Assembly (NCBI RefSeq): GCF_019504385.1 | Contig: NZ_CP080590.1 | Coordinates: 3,897,501-3,961,500, forward strand | Length of the DNA stretch: 64,000 nt | DNA from: Devosia salina | Lineage (GTDB): Bacteria; Pseudomonadota; Alphaproteobacteria; Rhizobiales; Devosiaceae | Direction: 5' to 3' | Shown here: positions 51,763 to 61,823 of the stretch, in pieces | How the letters are laid out: each line of letters begins with the position of its first letter | Position numbering within the stretch: position 1 is the stretch's first letter | Notes under the pieces: model-generated | Seen by the model: the letters and a program-made list of their open reading frames with translations, nothing else | Told to the model about the DNA's origin: nothing | Databases searched by the model: none | Position numbers and translations under genes: made by a program

Positions 51763-53934
51763 TCAGGCGGCTCGGCGGCCTGCCGCCTGCTGCGGCGCCT
51801 TGCCGTCGTCTTCCAGCGTGAACACATCCACGATCATGTCGAGCGCCTGGGTCTGACCTTCGGTCTGCTCGATCACCGCATTGGTCTGTTCAACCAGCGA
51901 AGCATTGTGCTGGGTCATCTGGTCGAGCGTGCGCACGGCGGTGCTGACCTCCTCGATCGAGGCCGCCTGTTCGCGGCTGGCCAATGCGATCGAGCGCACC
52001 AGTTCACTGTTTTCCGCCACCGCATCGAGCATGGCGCGGAGCTTGTCACCGGCCGCCGCGACCAGGCTGGACCCGCCCTTGACCTCACCGGCGCTCTGTT
52101 CCACCAGCGCCTTGACCTCGGCGGATGCGCTGGCCGCGCTCTGGGCCAGGCGCCGCACTTCCACGGCCACCACGGCAAAGCCCTTGCCGGCATCCCCGGC
52201 GCGCGCCGCTTCCACCGAGGCGTTGAGCGCCAGCAGATTGGTCTGGAAGGCGATATCGTCGATCATACCGATGATGTTGGAGATCTTGGCCGAGGAGGCG
52301 GTGATCCGCTCCATGGCGCCATTGGCCTCACCCATGACGGCGCCACTTTCGGCTGCCGCCTTCGAGACGGTTTCGGCCTTGCCCGCGGCCTTCTCCGCCA
52401 TGTCCGCATTGCCGGCGACAGTCGCCGCCAGTTCTTCCATCGCGGCCGAGGTTTCCTCGATGGTCGCCGCCTGGCGGGTGGTGCGTTCCGACAGGTCGTT
52501 GGCGCCAGAGAGCAGCTCGCCGCTGGCGGTGCGCAGCGAGCGCGTGGTCAGCCGCAACTGCCCCACCACATCGGCAAAGCGCGCGATCGTGCCATTGAGG
52601 GCCACCCGCAGATCCTCGAATTCGGGTGGGAAGCTCGTCTGGATCGGGCCGGTCAGGTCGCCCTCCGCCAGCCGCTGCAGCCCGGCGCCAATGGCCGCAA
52701 CCGAAGTCTTGCGGGCCGTCACGTCGGTGGCGAACTGCACGACCTTGTAGGGCACGCCATCGGCGTCGAAGATCGGCGTGAACGTGCTCTGGATCCAGAT
52801 TTCCTGGCCCGTCTTGGTGCGGCGGCGATATTCGCCACTCTTGAACGCGCCTTCGCTCAGGTCCTGCCAGAACTGCCGATAGCTCTGGCTGGCCGGATCG
52901 GCGTCATAAAGGAACAGGGCATTGGGGCGCCCCACGATCTCTTCGAGCCGGTAGCCCAGCAGCGCCAGGAAATTGTCATTGGCGGTCATGACCGTGCCGT
53001 CGAGTTCGAATTCCACCACCATCTGGCTGCGTGAAATCGCCTGCAGTTGTCCGGTATGGTCGGCCGCCTCGGCCAGGTGCTGGCGGGCCTGCGCGTCGAG
53101 GGCCGCCTTTTCCACGGCATTGGCGCGGAACACTTCCACCGCCCGGGCCATGGCGCCGATTTCATTGCGCTGCTCGGTATAGGGCACCTGGCTGTCCAGT
53201 TCGCCCTGGGCCAGGGTCCCCATCACGCCGGCAAGGTCGGGAATGGGACGCATCAGCTTGCGCGCCAAGAGCAGGGCCAAAATGCCGGTGACCACGAGGC
53301 CCGCGAGCCCCACGGCCCCCAGGACGATCATGGTCCGGCCCAGCACGGCCTGGATCGGCCCCTTGTCGACCGCCACCATCAGCGCGCCGATCACCTGCCC
53401 CTCCGCCGTGGCGATGGGCTTGTAGCTCAACAGATAGTCTGCGCCATTATAGCTGGTCTCGGCGCGCACGGGCTGATTGCCGATCAGGGCTTCGAACACC
53501 GGGTCGCCAGCAACCAGGCTGGTCTCCATCAGGCGTTCACCGGCGCCATCGACAAGGCTCGTGCTGCCCACCACCATGTCAGGGCTCTTCTCGGTGTCAT
53601 AGACATAGACCGAGACATCGTGCCCGGCCACATGGGCCACGGAATCGATGACGTCATGGGTTCGGAAACGCGGCATGCTCCGCGCGGTCAGCGCGGAGAC
53701 ATTGCCGACATCGTCGACCACCACTTCGAGGTTCGGCAGATTGACCTGCAGGATTTCGGCGGCAATGCGGGTCGTGTCGCGCAGTGCGTCATTCTCGTCC
53801 TGAGCCACCGAGGCGCTCAAGCTGTAATAGAGCCCACCAAGCACCGCCATGATGGCCACGGTGATCGCACCGATAGTCATGCTGGATATGGCGAAGGTCA
53901 GCCGGATATTGCGCAGGAAAGAACCCATGATCAT
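51763..53934 (-). CDS. Methyl-accepting chemotaxis protein with Cache, HAMP and PAS domains
   Basis: 723 residues from ATG 53934. Membrane segment near 10-35, a periplasmic Cache-type sensor domain to about 215, second membrane segment (MIVLGAVGLAGLVVTGILALLLARKL), HAMP, PAS (VEFELDGTVMTANDNFLALLGYRLEEIVG) and the MCP signalling domain with the hairpin tip DIAFQTNLLALNASVEAARAGDAGKGFAVVAVEVRRLAQ. Transmembrane chemoreceptor feeding CheA. Single gene; long open frames on the opposite strand are shadows. Ligand unknown. Confidence 0.92.
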   Translation of the reverse strand: MIMGSFLRNIRLTFAISSMTIGAITVAIMAVLGGLYYSLSASVAQDENDALRDTTRIAAEILQVNLPNLEVVVDDVGNVSALTARSMPRFRTHDVIDSVAHVAGHDVSVYVYDTEKSPDMVVGSTSLVDGAGERLMETSLVAGDPVFEALIGNQPVRAETSYNGADYLLSYKPIATAEGQVIGALMVAVDKGPIQAVLGRTMIVLGAVGLAGLVVTGILALLLARKLMRPIPDLAGVMGTLAQGELDSQVPYTEQRNEIGAMARAVEVFRANAVEKAALDAQARQHLAEAADHTGQLQAISRSQMVVEFELDGTVMTANDNFLALLGYRLEEIVGRPNALFLYDADPASQSYRQFWQDLSEGAFKSGEYRRRTKTGQEIWIQSTFTPIFDADGVPYKVVQFATDVTARKTSVAAIGAGLQRLAEGDLTGPIQTSFPPEFEDLRVALNGTIARFADVVGQLRLTTRSLRTASGELLSGANDLSERTTRQAATIEETSAAMEELAATVAGNADMAEKAAGKAETVSKAAAESGAVMGEANGAMERITASSAKISNIIGMIDDIAFQTNLLALNASVEAARAGDAGKGFAVVAVEVRRLAQSAASASAEVKALVEQSAGEVKGGSSLVAAAGDKLRAMLDAVAENSELVRSIALASREQAASIEEVSTAVRTLDQMTQHNASLVEQTNAVIEQTEGQTQALDMIVDVFTLEDDGKAPQQAAGRRAA

Positions 53935-54083
53935 GCCCCCGAAGTCCGGCCGCCGGTGGCCGGCGTTCTGCCGTTCCGCGGGCACTGTGCACCGCAAGGG
54001 TTAATCACTGGTTGATTGCGAGAAAAGTACTATAAATATCAATGACTTGCACAAATATTGCGCTAAGTGCCTATCAGACAAGC

Positions 54084-54110
54084 AAAAGGCCGCCCCAACG
54101 GACGGCCTTC
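54084..54110 (-). terminator. Rho-independent terminator of the atp operon
   Basis: Minus strand: AAGGCCGTCC GTTG GGGCGGCCTT followed by TT and a T-rich stretch. The stem is 10 bp with one G-T pair. It lies 29 bp after the atpC stop. Confidence 0.75.
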
Positions 54111-54138
54111 TTGAGGCGATCGTGCTGCCGCGCGGTCC

Positions 54139-54564
54139 TTAATGGACATGCGCTCCGTCGATATGCTGGGCCTCTATGGCCAGGTTCAACAGGCCCGATA
54201 CCACTTCCTGGGCATAGGACTTGTCTTCCGGCGTCGCGGCGCGATTGAGCTCTTCTTCGGCCGCCTTGATCTGGGCCTGCAGATCGGCATGGTCGAAATC
54301 GGTGAACGGCACCGACTGCTCCGCCAGAATGGTCAGGCCCGAGGCCGACACGTCTGCAAAGCCGCCTTTGACGAAATAGACATCGGACGCGCCACCGGAC
54401 TTGGTCACGGTGATGAAGCCGGGCTTGAGCGTGGTCATGAACGGCGCATGGTCGTCCATCACGGTGAAATAGCCTTCCGTGCCCGGCACGGTGACCGACA
54501 TCACGGTTTCGGACAGCACCAGCCGCTCGGGCGACACGATCTCGATCTTGAGGCCTTCAGCCAT
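54139..54564 (-). CDS. atpC: ATP synthase F1 epsilon subunit
   Basis: 141 residues. KIEIVSPERLVLSETVMSVTVPGTEGYFTVMDDHAPFMTTLKPG is the usual N-terminal beta-sandwich; the C-terminal helical hairpin (HADLQAQIKAAEEELNRAATPEDKSYAQEV) is present. Last gene of the F1 operon. Confidence 0.97.
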   Translation of the reverse strand: MAEGLKIEIVSPERLVLSETVMSVTVPGTEGYFTVMDDHAPFMTTLKPGFITVTKSGGASDVYFVKGGFADVSASGLTILAEQSVPFTDFDHADLQAQIKAAEEELNRAATPEDKSYAQEVVSGLLNLAIEAQHIDGAHVH

Positions 54565-54649
54565 TCTTTTGGTCCTTTGGCAACGAAGCCCGAATTCTCA
54601 TCCGGGCCCCATGACGAGATGGCGGGCCACCGAAGCGGCCCGACCGACT

Positions 54650-56089
54650 TTAGGCAGCCTGGGCGGCCAGCTTCTGCGCCTTGGCAATGGCGTCGTCGAT
54701 GGTACCGACCATGTAGAAGGCGGCTTCCGGCAGGTGGTCATACTCGCCGCTCACCAGGCCCTTGAAGCCCTTGATGGTGTCTTCGAGCTGGACGAACACG
54801 CCCGGCGAACCGGTGAACACTTCGGCCACGTCGAAGGGCTGGGACATGAAGCGCTCGATCTTTCGGGCGCGGGCCACGGTCAGCTTGTCTTCTTCGGAGA
54901 GCTCGTCCATGCCCAGGATGGCGATGATGTCCTGCAGGGCCTTGTACTTCTGCAGGATCGCCTGCACGTCACGGGCGACCTGGTAGTGCTCTTCACCCAC
55001 GACCTGCGGGTCGAGAATGCGCGAGTTGGAGGCCAGCGGATCCACGGCCGGGTAGATGCCCTTTTCCGAGATCGCGCGGTTGAGCACGGTGGTCGCGTCA
55101 AGGTGCGCGAAGGTGGTGGCCGGGGCCGGGTCGGTCAAGTCGTCGGCGGGCACGTAAACGGCCTGCACCGAGGTGATCGAGCCCTTGGTGGTGGTGGTGA
55201 TGCGTTCCTGCATCGCGCCCATGTCGGTCGACAGCGTCGGCTGGTAACCCACGGCGGAGGGAATGCGGCCCAGCAGAGCCGACATTTCGGCACCGGCCTG
55301 GGTGAAGCGGAAGATGTTGTCCACGAAGAACAGCACGTCCTGGCCCTGGTCGCGGAAATGCTCGGCGACGGTAAGGCCGGTCAGCGCGACGCGGGCACGG
55401 GCACCCGGGGGCTCGTTCATCTGGCCGAACACCAGGGCACACTTGGAGCCGGCGGCAGAGCCACCATGTTCCTTGGGGTCCTTGTTCACGCCCGATTCGA
55501 TCATTTCGTGGTAGAGGTCATTGCCTTCGCGGGTGCGTTCACCCACGCCCGCAAACACCGAATAACCACCATGCGCCTTGGCGACGTTGTTGATCAGTTC
55601 CTGGATCAGCACGGTCTTGCCCACGCCGGCGCCACCGAAAAGGCCAATCTTGCCGCCGCGAGCATAGGGGGCGATCAGATCCACGACCTTGATGCCGGTG
55701 ACCAGCACTTCGGCTTCCGGGGACTGGTCCACGAAATCGGGCGCTTCCTGGTGGATTTCACGACGGCCGGCGGTCGCAACCGGGCCGGCTTCGTCGATCG
55801 GCTCGCCGATGACGTTCATGATGCGGCCAAGGGTCTCGTCGCCCACCGGCACCGAGATCGAAGCGCCGGTATCGGTCACTTCGGTGCCGCGGACCAGACC
55901 TTCGGTCGTGTCCATGGCAATGGTGCGCACGGCATTTTCGCCGAGATGCTGGGCAACTTCCAGCACCAGGCGCTGGCCGTTATTGGTGGTTTCAAGTGCG
56001 TTCAGGATGGCGGGCAGGTGATCGTCGAACACCACGTCAACGACGGCGCCAATGACCTGCGAAACGCGACCGGCCTTCTTCTCTGCCAT
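54650..56089 (-). CDS. atpD: ATP synthase F1 beta subunit
   Basis: 479 residues. P-loop GGAGVGKTV near 155-163, catalytic Glu in GVGERTREGND, and DELSEEDKLTVARARKIERFMSQPF (DELSEED motif). Holds the catalytic sites. Confidence 0.99.
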   Translation of the reverse strand: MAEKKAGRVSQVIGAVVDVVFDDHLPAILNALETTNNGQRLVLEVAQHLGENAVRTIAMDTTEGLVRGTEVTDTGASISVPVGDETLGRIMNVIGEPIDEAGPVATAGRREIHQEAPDFVDQSPEAEVLVTGIKVVDLIAPYARGGKIGLFGGAGVGKTVLIQELINNVAKAHGGYSVFAGVGERTREGNDLYHEMIESGVNKDPKEHGGSAAGSKCALVFGQMNEPPGARARVALTGLTVAEHFRDQGQDVLFFVDNIFRFTQAGAEMSALLGRIPSAVGYQPTLSTDMGAMQERITTTTKGSITSVQAVYVPADDLTDPAPATTFAHLDATTVLNRAISEKGIYPAVDPLASNSRILDPQVVGEEHYQVARDVQAILQKYKALQDIIAILGMDELSEEDKLTVARARKIERFMSQPFDVAEVFTGSPGVFVQLEDTIKGFKGLVSGEYDHLPEAAFYMVGTIDDAIAKAQKLAAQAA

Positions 56090-56110
56090 TTGTTCGTCCT
56101 CGCTGATGGG

Positions 56111-56998
56111 TTAGAGCGCTTCCGCGCCCGAGATGATTTCGATGAGTTCTTTGGTGATCTGGGCCTGGCGCTGGCGGTTGTAGCTCAGCTGCAGCTTGTT
56201 GATCATTTCGCCGGCATTGCGGGTCGCATTGTCCATGGCGGACATCTGCGCACCGTAGAACGAGGCGCTGTTCTCGAGCAGGGCGCGCAGCACCTGCACC
56301 GAGATGTTGCGCGGCAACAGGTCCTCGACGATTGCTTCTTCGCTCGGCTCGTATTCGTAGGGAACGGCCGGGGCATTGACGTCGCCTTCGGCTTCCACCT
56401 TTTCCAGCTTGGCCGGGATGATCTGCTGGGCCGTCGGCACCTGGCTGATCACCGAGCCGAACTTGGCAAAGTAGAGCGTGGCCACGTCGAATTCGCCGGC
56501 GGCGAACATCTCGAGCACCTTGTCGGCAACCTGCTGGGCCTGGGTGAAGCCCACCTGCTTGACTTCGCGGAAGTTGAACGTGTCCACGATCAGGTCCGGG
56601 TACTGCCGGCGCAGGATGTCATGGCCCTTGCGACCCACGGTCAGGAGCTTGACGGTCTTGCCCTGGGCAATCAGCTTCTGGGCATGGTCGCGGGCAAGAC
56701 GGGCGATCGACGAGTTGAACCCGCCGGCAAGCCCGCGCTCACCCGTGGCAACGACCAGCAGATGCACCTGGTCCTTGCCGGTGCCGCCGAGCAGCACCGG
56801 TGCGTTTTCCTGACCATCATAGACGGCGCCAAGCGCGGCCAGCACCTTGCCCATGCGCTCGGCATAGGGACGGGCGGCCTCGGCGGCTTCCTGGGCGCGA
56901 CGGAGCTTGGCCGCCGCGACCATCTGCATGGCCTTGGTGATCTTCTGGGTCGATTTGACCGAGTCGATCCGGTTTTTCAGGTCCTTTAGCGACGGCAT
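56111..56998 (-). CDS. atpG: ATP synthase F1 gamma subunit
   Basis: 295 residues. MPSLKDLKNRIDSVKSTQKITKAMQMVAAAKLRRAQ at the start and NATRNAGEMINKLQLSYNRQRQAQITKELIEIISGAEAL at the end are both complete: the rotor shaft coiled coil. Confidence 0.98.
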   Translation of the reverse strand: MPSLKDLKNRIDSVKSTQKITKAMQMVAAAKLRRAQEAAEAARPYAERMGKVLAALGAVYDGQENAPVLLGGTGKDQVHLLVVATGERGLAGGFNSSIARLARDHAQKLIAQGKTVKLLTVGRKGHDILRRQYPDLIVDTFNFREVKQVGFTQAQQVADKVLEMFAAGEFDVATLYFAKFGSVISQVPTAQQIIPAKLEKVEAEGDVNAPAVPYEYEPSEEAIVEDLLPRNISVQVLRALLENSASFYGAQMSAMDNATRNAGEMINKLQLSYNRQRQAQITKELIEIISGAEAL

Positions 56999-57020
56999 TG
57001 CCTGTCGTCTCCTTCAGGGC

Positions 57021-58556
57021 TTAAGCCGCGTAGGTCTTCTTGATCTCGTCCAGTGCCGACTTGAGCTTGGCGCGGGTATCGTCGCTGAGCTGCTTTTCGG
57101 CTGCGATGGTCTTGAGAAGATCGGCATGCTTGGAGCGCATGTTCGAAAGCACGTGCTTTTCGAAATCCTGCACCTTGTTCACGGGGATCGAGTCCAGATA
57201 GCCCTGGCCACCGGCAAAGATCACCGCGACCTGTTCTTCGGTCTTGAGCGGCGAGAACTGCGGCTGTTTGAGCAATTCGGTCAGGCGTGCGCCGCGGTTC
57301 AGCAGGCGCTGCGTGGCGGCGTCGAGGTCCGAACCAAACTGGGCGAAGGCGGCCATTTCGCGGTACTGCGACAGCTCACCCTTGAGCGAACCGGCAACCT
57401 GCTTCATCGCCTTGATCTGGGCCGAACCACCCACACGCGACACCGAAAGACCAACGTTCACGGCCGGGCGGATGCCCTGGAAGAAGAGGTTGGTCTCGAG
57501 GAAGATCTGGCCATCGGTGATCGAGATCACATTGGTCGGAATATAGGCCGACACGTCGTTGGCCTGGGTTTCGATGACGGGCAGCGCGGTCAGCGAACCA
57601 AGACCATGGTCTTCGTTCATCTTGGCGGCACGTTCGAGCAGGCGGCTGTGGAGATAGAACACGTCGCCCGGATAGGCTTCGCGGCCCGGCGGACGGCGCA
57701 GCAGCAGGGACATCTGACGGTAGGCAACGGCCTGCTTGGTCAGATCGTCATAGGCGATCACGGCATGCTTGCCATTGTCACGGAACCACTCGCCGATGGC
57801 GCAGCCGGTGAAGGGCGCGATGTACTGGAGCGGGGCCGGGTCCGACGCGGTCGCGGCGATGACGATCGAGTACGGCAGGGCGCCGGACTCTTCAAGCTGG
57901 CGCACGAACTGGGCGACGGTGGAGCGCTTCTGACCCACGGCGACGTAGATGCAGTAGAGCTTGTCGGTATCCGAAGCGTCGGCGTCGTGGGCCGGCTTCT
58001 GATTGAGGAAGGTGTCGAGAATGATCGCGGTCTTGCCGGTCTGGCGGTCACCGATGACCAGCTCGCGCTGGCCGCGGCCGATCGGGATCAGCGCGTCGAT
58101 GGCCTTGAGGCCGGTGGACATGGGCTCATGCACCGACTTGCGCGGTAGAATGCCCGGAGCCTTGACGTCAACGCGGCTGCGCTGGGTATGGTCGATCGGA
58201 CCCTTGCCGTCGATCGGGTTGCCCAGACCATCGACCACGCGGCCGAGCAGGCCCGGACCGACAGGGGTATCCACGATGGCGCCGGTACGCTTGACGACGT
58301 CGCCTTCCTTGATGGCGCGGTCGGACCCGAAGATCACGACGCCGACATTGTCGGTTTCAAGGTTGAGGGCCATGCCCTTGACGCCGCCCGGGAACTCGAC
58401 GAGCTCACCGGCCTGCACATTGTCGAGGCCATAGACGCGGGCAATACCGTCACCGACGGAAAGCACCTGACCAACTTCGGAAACCTGGGCTTCCTGGCCG
58501 AAATTCTTGATCTGGTCCTTGAGGATCGCAGAAATTTCCGCGGCTTTGATGTCCAT
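57021..58556 (-). CDS. atpA: ATP synthase F1 alpha subunit
   Basis: 511 residues. P-loop GDRQTGKTA near 171-179, VGQKRSTVAQFV, and ISITDGQIFLETNLF. Complete. Start overlaps the atpH stop by one base (TAATG). Confidence 0.99.
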   Translation of the reverse strand: MDIKAAEISAILKDQIKNFGQEAQVSEVGQVLSVGDGIARVYGLDNVQAGELVEFPGGVKGMALNLETDNVGVVIFGSDRAIKEGDVVKRTGAIVDTPVGPGLLGRVVDGLGNPIDGKGPIDHTQRSRVDVKAPGILPRKSVHEPMSTGLKAIDALIPIGRGQRELVIGDRQTGKTAIILDTFLNQKPAHDADASDTDKLYCIYVAVGQKRSTVAQFVRQLEESGALPYSIVIAATASDPAPLQYIAPFTGCAIGEWFRDNGKHAVIAYDDLTKQAVAYRQMSLLLRRPPGREAYPGDVFYLHSRLLERAAKMNEDHGLGSLTALPVIETQANDVSAYIPTNVISITDGQIFLETNLFFQGIRPAVNVGLSVSRVGGSAQIKAMKQVAGSLKGELSQYREMAAFAQFGSDLDAATQRLLNRGARLTELLKQPQFSPLKTEEQVAVIFAGGQGYLDSIPVNKVQDFEKHVLSNMRSKHADLLKTIAAEKQLSDDTRAKLKSALDEIKKTYAA

Positions 58557-59116
58557 TATCCGACCTCTTTCATGGCGATTTTCATCGCAGCGAGTTTTGT
58601 CTTGAGTGATGAGTCGATCATCTGGCTACCGACCTTCACCTGAAGGCCACCGATCAGCGAGGGATCGACGAATTGGTTGAGCGTGACGGTCTTGCCCAGC
58701 TTGGCCTTGAGCGTCTCGGCCAGGGCCTTGGCCTGGGCATCGGACAGCGGCGCAGCAGAGGTGACGTCGGCCGTGGCTTCGCCACGGGCGGCAGCGGCCA
58801 GCTCGCGGAACACGGCAATGATGGTGTCGAGTGCGAACAGGCGCCCATTCCGCGCCACCAGGCGCAGGAAATTGCCCACCAGCGGATTGACCTTGGCCTT
58901 CTTGAGGATCGCCTCAAGCGTCGACGCCTTGACGTCTCCGGAGATCACGGGGGAACGGAGATAGCGCGAGAAGTCGTCGCTTTCACCAATCAGCCGGGAG
59001 ATGTCGGAAAGGCCGGTTTCCACCTGGGCCAGCTGGTTCTCGCCCTGGGCGAGATCGAACAGCGCCGACGCATAAGGCCGCGCGATCTGGGTAAGCACTG
59101 AATTCTGCGCTGCCAA
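58556..59116 (-). CDS. atpH: ATP synthase F1 delta subunit
   Basis: 186 residues if started at the TTG at 59116 (LAAQNSVLTQIARPYASALFDLA), which gives the normal family length and has GAGGG upstream; ATG 59161 would give 201 residues. The core SVLTQIARPYASALFDLAQGENQLAQVETGLSDI and the C-terminal VNQFVDPSLIGGLQVKVGSQMIDSSLKTKLAAM are complete. First gene of the F1 operon; no F0 genes are adjacent, as is normal in alphaproteobacteria. Confidence 0.94.
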   Translation of the reverse strand: MAAQNSVLTQIARPYASALFDLAQGENQLAQVETGLSDISRLIGESDDFSRYLRSPVISGDVKASTLEAILKKAKVNPLVGNFLRLVARNGRLFALDTIIAVFRELAAAARGEATADVTSAAPLSDAQAKALAETLKAKLGKTVTLNQFVDPSLIGGLQVKVGSQMIDSSLKTKLAAMKIAMKEVG

Positions 59117-59532
59117 TGCCGCTTCACCCTCTTGGTTATCTGCTCCGGTCTCGCCCCGCATTTTCGTGCCGAAAACCGGGTCGTTGCCGACGCTTGTTTT
59201 TGTCCGGAAAGGGGGCACACCTCGACCCCCCAGGAAATCGCGCCCCCTCTAGCACAAGGCCGTTGCGCCATGCAAGGCGCGGCGGCGCGATTCAATGGCG
59301 GCAAAAGTGTCGCACTTCGAACCGTCCCGCAGGGCAAATCATGCCAGTGGCATGATTTGAGGCGAGAAGGCCATGAGGCCTATGGCCGAATGGCAGGAAC
59401 CGTCCTGCAAGCCAAATCGCTCCGGTGGAGCGATTTCAGGCGAAGAGGCCGCGAGCGCTATGGTTGAGCGGCGGCGGCGGTCCGGCACGGGAGCTGCCGC
59501 GCCAGCGGCGCGCCATATCGGCCCCTCCGGGC
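59117..59532. other. Gene-free interval between atpH and priA with tandem hairpin repeats
   Basis: Contains the atpH leader on the right and two tandem copies of a 78-bp palindromic repeat on the left (59320-59475). No supported gene. Confidence 0.6.
59320..59475. repeat. Two tandem 78-bp repeats, each with a conserved hairpin
   Basis: Units at 59320-59397 and 59398-59475. Each opens AACCGTCCYGCA, then a stem (AAATCATGCC/GGCATGATTT in the first, AAATCGCTCC/GGAGCGATTT in the second), then AGGCGA, AGGCC and a T/A-poor end. Stem bases differ between units but stay paired, so structure is conserved. Unit length is 26 codons, and one plus-strand frame stays open through both. Confidence 0.8.
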
Positions 59533-61701
59533 CTACATAAAGCTCATCGGATCGATATCGACCTGGATCTTGAGGTCGCCCTTGGGCTTTTCCGCGTTGG
59601 ATAGCCAGAAGCGCATATAGCCCGAGAGGTCGAAATCCTTGCCCGACTGGGCCAGTAACCGCACCCGGTGCCGCCCGCGGATCATGGCGACGGGCGCATC
59701 GGCGGGACCGAACAGGCGCACCCCCTCGGCCATGGGCGCCGCCGACAACAACCCCTTGGCAAAGGCCATGGCCGTCTGCTGTTCATTGGCCGAGATGATC
59801 AGCGCTGCCAGCCGACCGAAAGGCGGCATGCCGCCGGCCTCGCGCGCCAACAATTCCTGCGCATAAAACGCCTCGCGATCGCCCGAAACCATGGCCTTCA
59901 TCACCGGATGGTCGGGATGGTAGGTCTGGAGGAAGGCCTTGCCATGCCTTGACGCGCGGCCGGCGCGGCCGGCCACCTGCGTCAGGATCTGGAAGGTCTT
60001 TTCGGCGGCACGCGGATCGCCATGGGCGAGGCCGAGATCGGCATCGAGCACGCCCACCACCGAGAGCTTTTCGAAATGATGTCCCTTGCTCACCAGCTGG
60101 GTGCCGATGATGAGGTCATAGTCTCCGCGCTCGATCTCCGCAAAGCGTTCGCGCAACTGGGCATGGCTGCCCATATCGGTCGAGAGCAGCACCCGCCTTG
60201 CCTCGGGGAAACGCGCCGCGGCCTCCTCGGCCACCCGTTCGACGCCCGGACCGACGGCGACCAGACTGTCAGTGTCCCCACATTCCCCGCAGGCCTTGGG
60301 CGTCCGCATCTCATGCCCGCAATGGTGGCACATGAGCACGCCGCGAAACCGGTGCTCCACCATCCAGCTCGAACAGTCCGGGCACTGATATTGATGTCCG
60401 CAGGAGCGGCAGAGGGTGAGCGGTGCATAGCCGCGCCGATTGAGGAACAATAGCGCCTGCTCGCCCCGGTCGAGCGCCGCAAAGACCTCCCGCGCCAGCG
60501 CCGGGGCGATCCACTCGCCCTTTTCCGGCCCATCGGTGCGCATGTCGATGGCCGTGACATCGGGCATGGCCGCCTCGGCAAAGCGGCTTTCGAGCGTCAC
60601 ATGCGCGTAGCGACCGTGATTGGCATTGTTGCGCGATTCCACCGAGGGCGTGGCCGACGACAAGACCACCCGCGCATTGGCGAGATTGGCGCGGACAATG
60701 GCCATGTCGCGGGCATGGTAGGTAAAGCCGTCCGATTGCTTATAGGCGCCGTCATGTTCTTCATCGAGCACCATGAGCCCCAGTTCCCGGAACGGCAGGA
60801 ACAGCGCCGAGCGCGCCCCCACAACGGCCCGCACCGAACCCTCCAGCACCCCACGCCACACCTTGGCCCGCTGCGCCGGGGTCATGTCCGAATGCCATTC
60901 GGCCGGCCGCGTGCCGAAGCGCCGGGTGAAGCGGTCGATAAAGGTATTGGTGAGGGCGATTTCGGGCAGCAGCACCAGCGCCTGCCGCCCGGCGCGCAGC
61001 GTATCGGCCACCGCCTCGAAGAACACCTCGGTCTTGCCGCCGCCGGTGACGCCATCGAGCAGGGCCACGCCGAACTGGCGGGCATCGAGCGCGAGGATCT
61101 GGTCCAGCGCTCTTTGCTGCTCGGGATTGAGTTTTGCCGGATTATCATCGGGGTCGGGCGGCATCACCACCGGCGGCGGCGGCATTTCCAGCTTCTCGAT
61201 GGCGCCCGCCCGCTCCAGCCCGTCAATGACCGAGGAAGAGACCCCGCTGGCACCCACCAGTGCCGGCTTGGGCCAGGCCATGTCGTCCATCAGGCAATCG
61301 AGCACGCGCAGCCGTGCCGGGGTGAGCTTTTCCGGCTCATGCCCGGTGCGGCGATAGGCGACCACCGGCTTGGGCGGATCGAGCGCCTCGGGCGAGCGCA
61401 GGACGCCGCGCAGCACCTGGCCCGGCGCCGTCAGCGTATAGCGCGCCACCCATTCGACCAGCCTCAGCAATTCCTCGGACAGCGGCGGCACGTCATAGGC
61501 ATGGGCGATGTCGCGCAGCCGATTATGCGCAATCATGTCCTTGGGCGGTCCCCAGACCACGCCGAGGATCAGCCGCGGCCCCAGCGGTACGGCGACGATG
61601 GAGCCGCGCTCCACCGAGATGCCGGCGGGCACGCTATAGCTATAGGGGCCCTCCACGGCCACCCCCACCATCACCGCGACAATGTCAGGACGATCGATCA
61701 T
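59533..61701 (-). CDS. priA: Primosomal replication helicase PriA
   Basis: 722 residues if started at ATG 61701 (MIDRPDIVAVMVG), which has AGG upstream; ATG 61722 is possible. 3'-binding domain at the N-terminus, helicase P-loop GVTGGGKTEVF near 225, DEEHD box, zinc-binding cysteines (CRSCGHQYQCPDC, then CHHCGHEMRTPKACGECG) near 430-470, and QVAGRAGR. Restarts stalled replication forks. Neighbour of xerC. Confidence 0.96.
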   Translation of the reverse strand: MIDRPDIVAVMVGVAVEGPYSYSVPAGISVERGSIVAVPLGPRLILGVVWGPPKDMIAHNRLRDIAHAYDVPPLSEELLRLVEWVARYTLTAPGQVLRGVLRSPEALDPPKPVVAYRRTGHEPEKLTPARLRVLDCLMDDMAWPKPALVGASGVSSSVIDGLERAGAIEKLEMPPPPVVMPPDPDDNPAKLNPEQQRALDQILALDARQFGVALLDGVTGGGKTEVFFEAVADTLRAGRQALVLLPEIALTNTFIDRFTRRFGTRPAEWHSDMTPAQRAKVWRGVLEGSVRAVVGARSALFLPFRELGLMVLDEEHDGAYKQSDGFTYHARDMAIVRANLANARVVLSSATPSVESRNNANHGRYAHVTLESRFAEAAMPDVTAIDMRTDGPEKGEWIAPALAREVFAALDRGEQALLFLNRRGYAPLTLCRSCGHQYQCPDCSSWMVEHRFRGVLMCHHCGHEMRTPKACGECGDTDSLVAVGPGVERVAEEAAARFPEARRVLLSTDMGSHAQLRERFAEIERGDYDLIIGTQLVSKGHHFEKLSVVGVLDADLGLAHGDPRAAEKTFQILTQVAGRAGRASRHGKAFLQTYHPDHPVMKAMVSGDREAFYAQELLAREAGGMPPFGRLAALIISANEQQTAMAFAKGLLSAAPMAEGVRLFGPADAPVAMIRGRHRVRLLAQSGKDFDLSGYMRFWLSNAEKPKGDLKIQVDIDPMSFM

Positions 61702-61823
61702 CTGTGCCTGTTCTGTTCGCATCGCCGGAGCCCCAATGCAAGCGATTCCGTTGGCGCGGCCTGCTGACATTCCCTGACGTGATGTTCTTCTAATGTTCAT
61801 GCAGGATGAAACGGGAGGACGTC

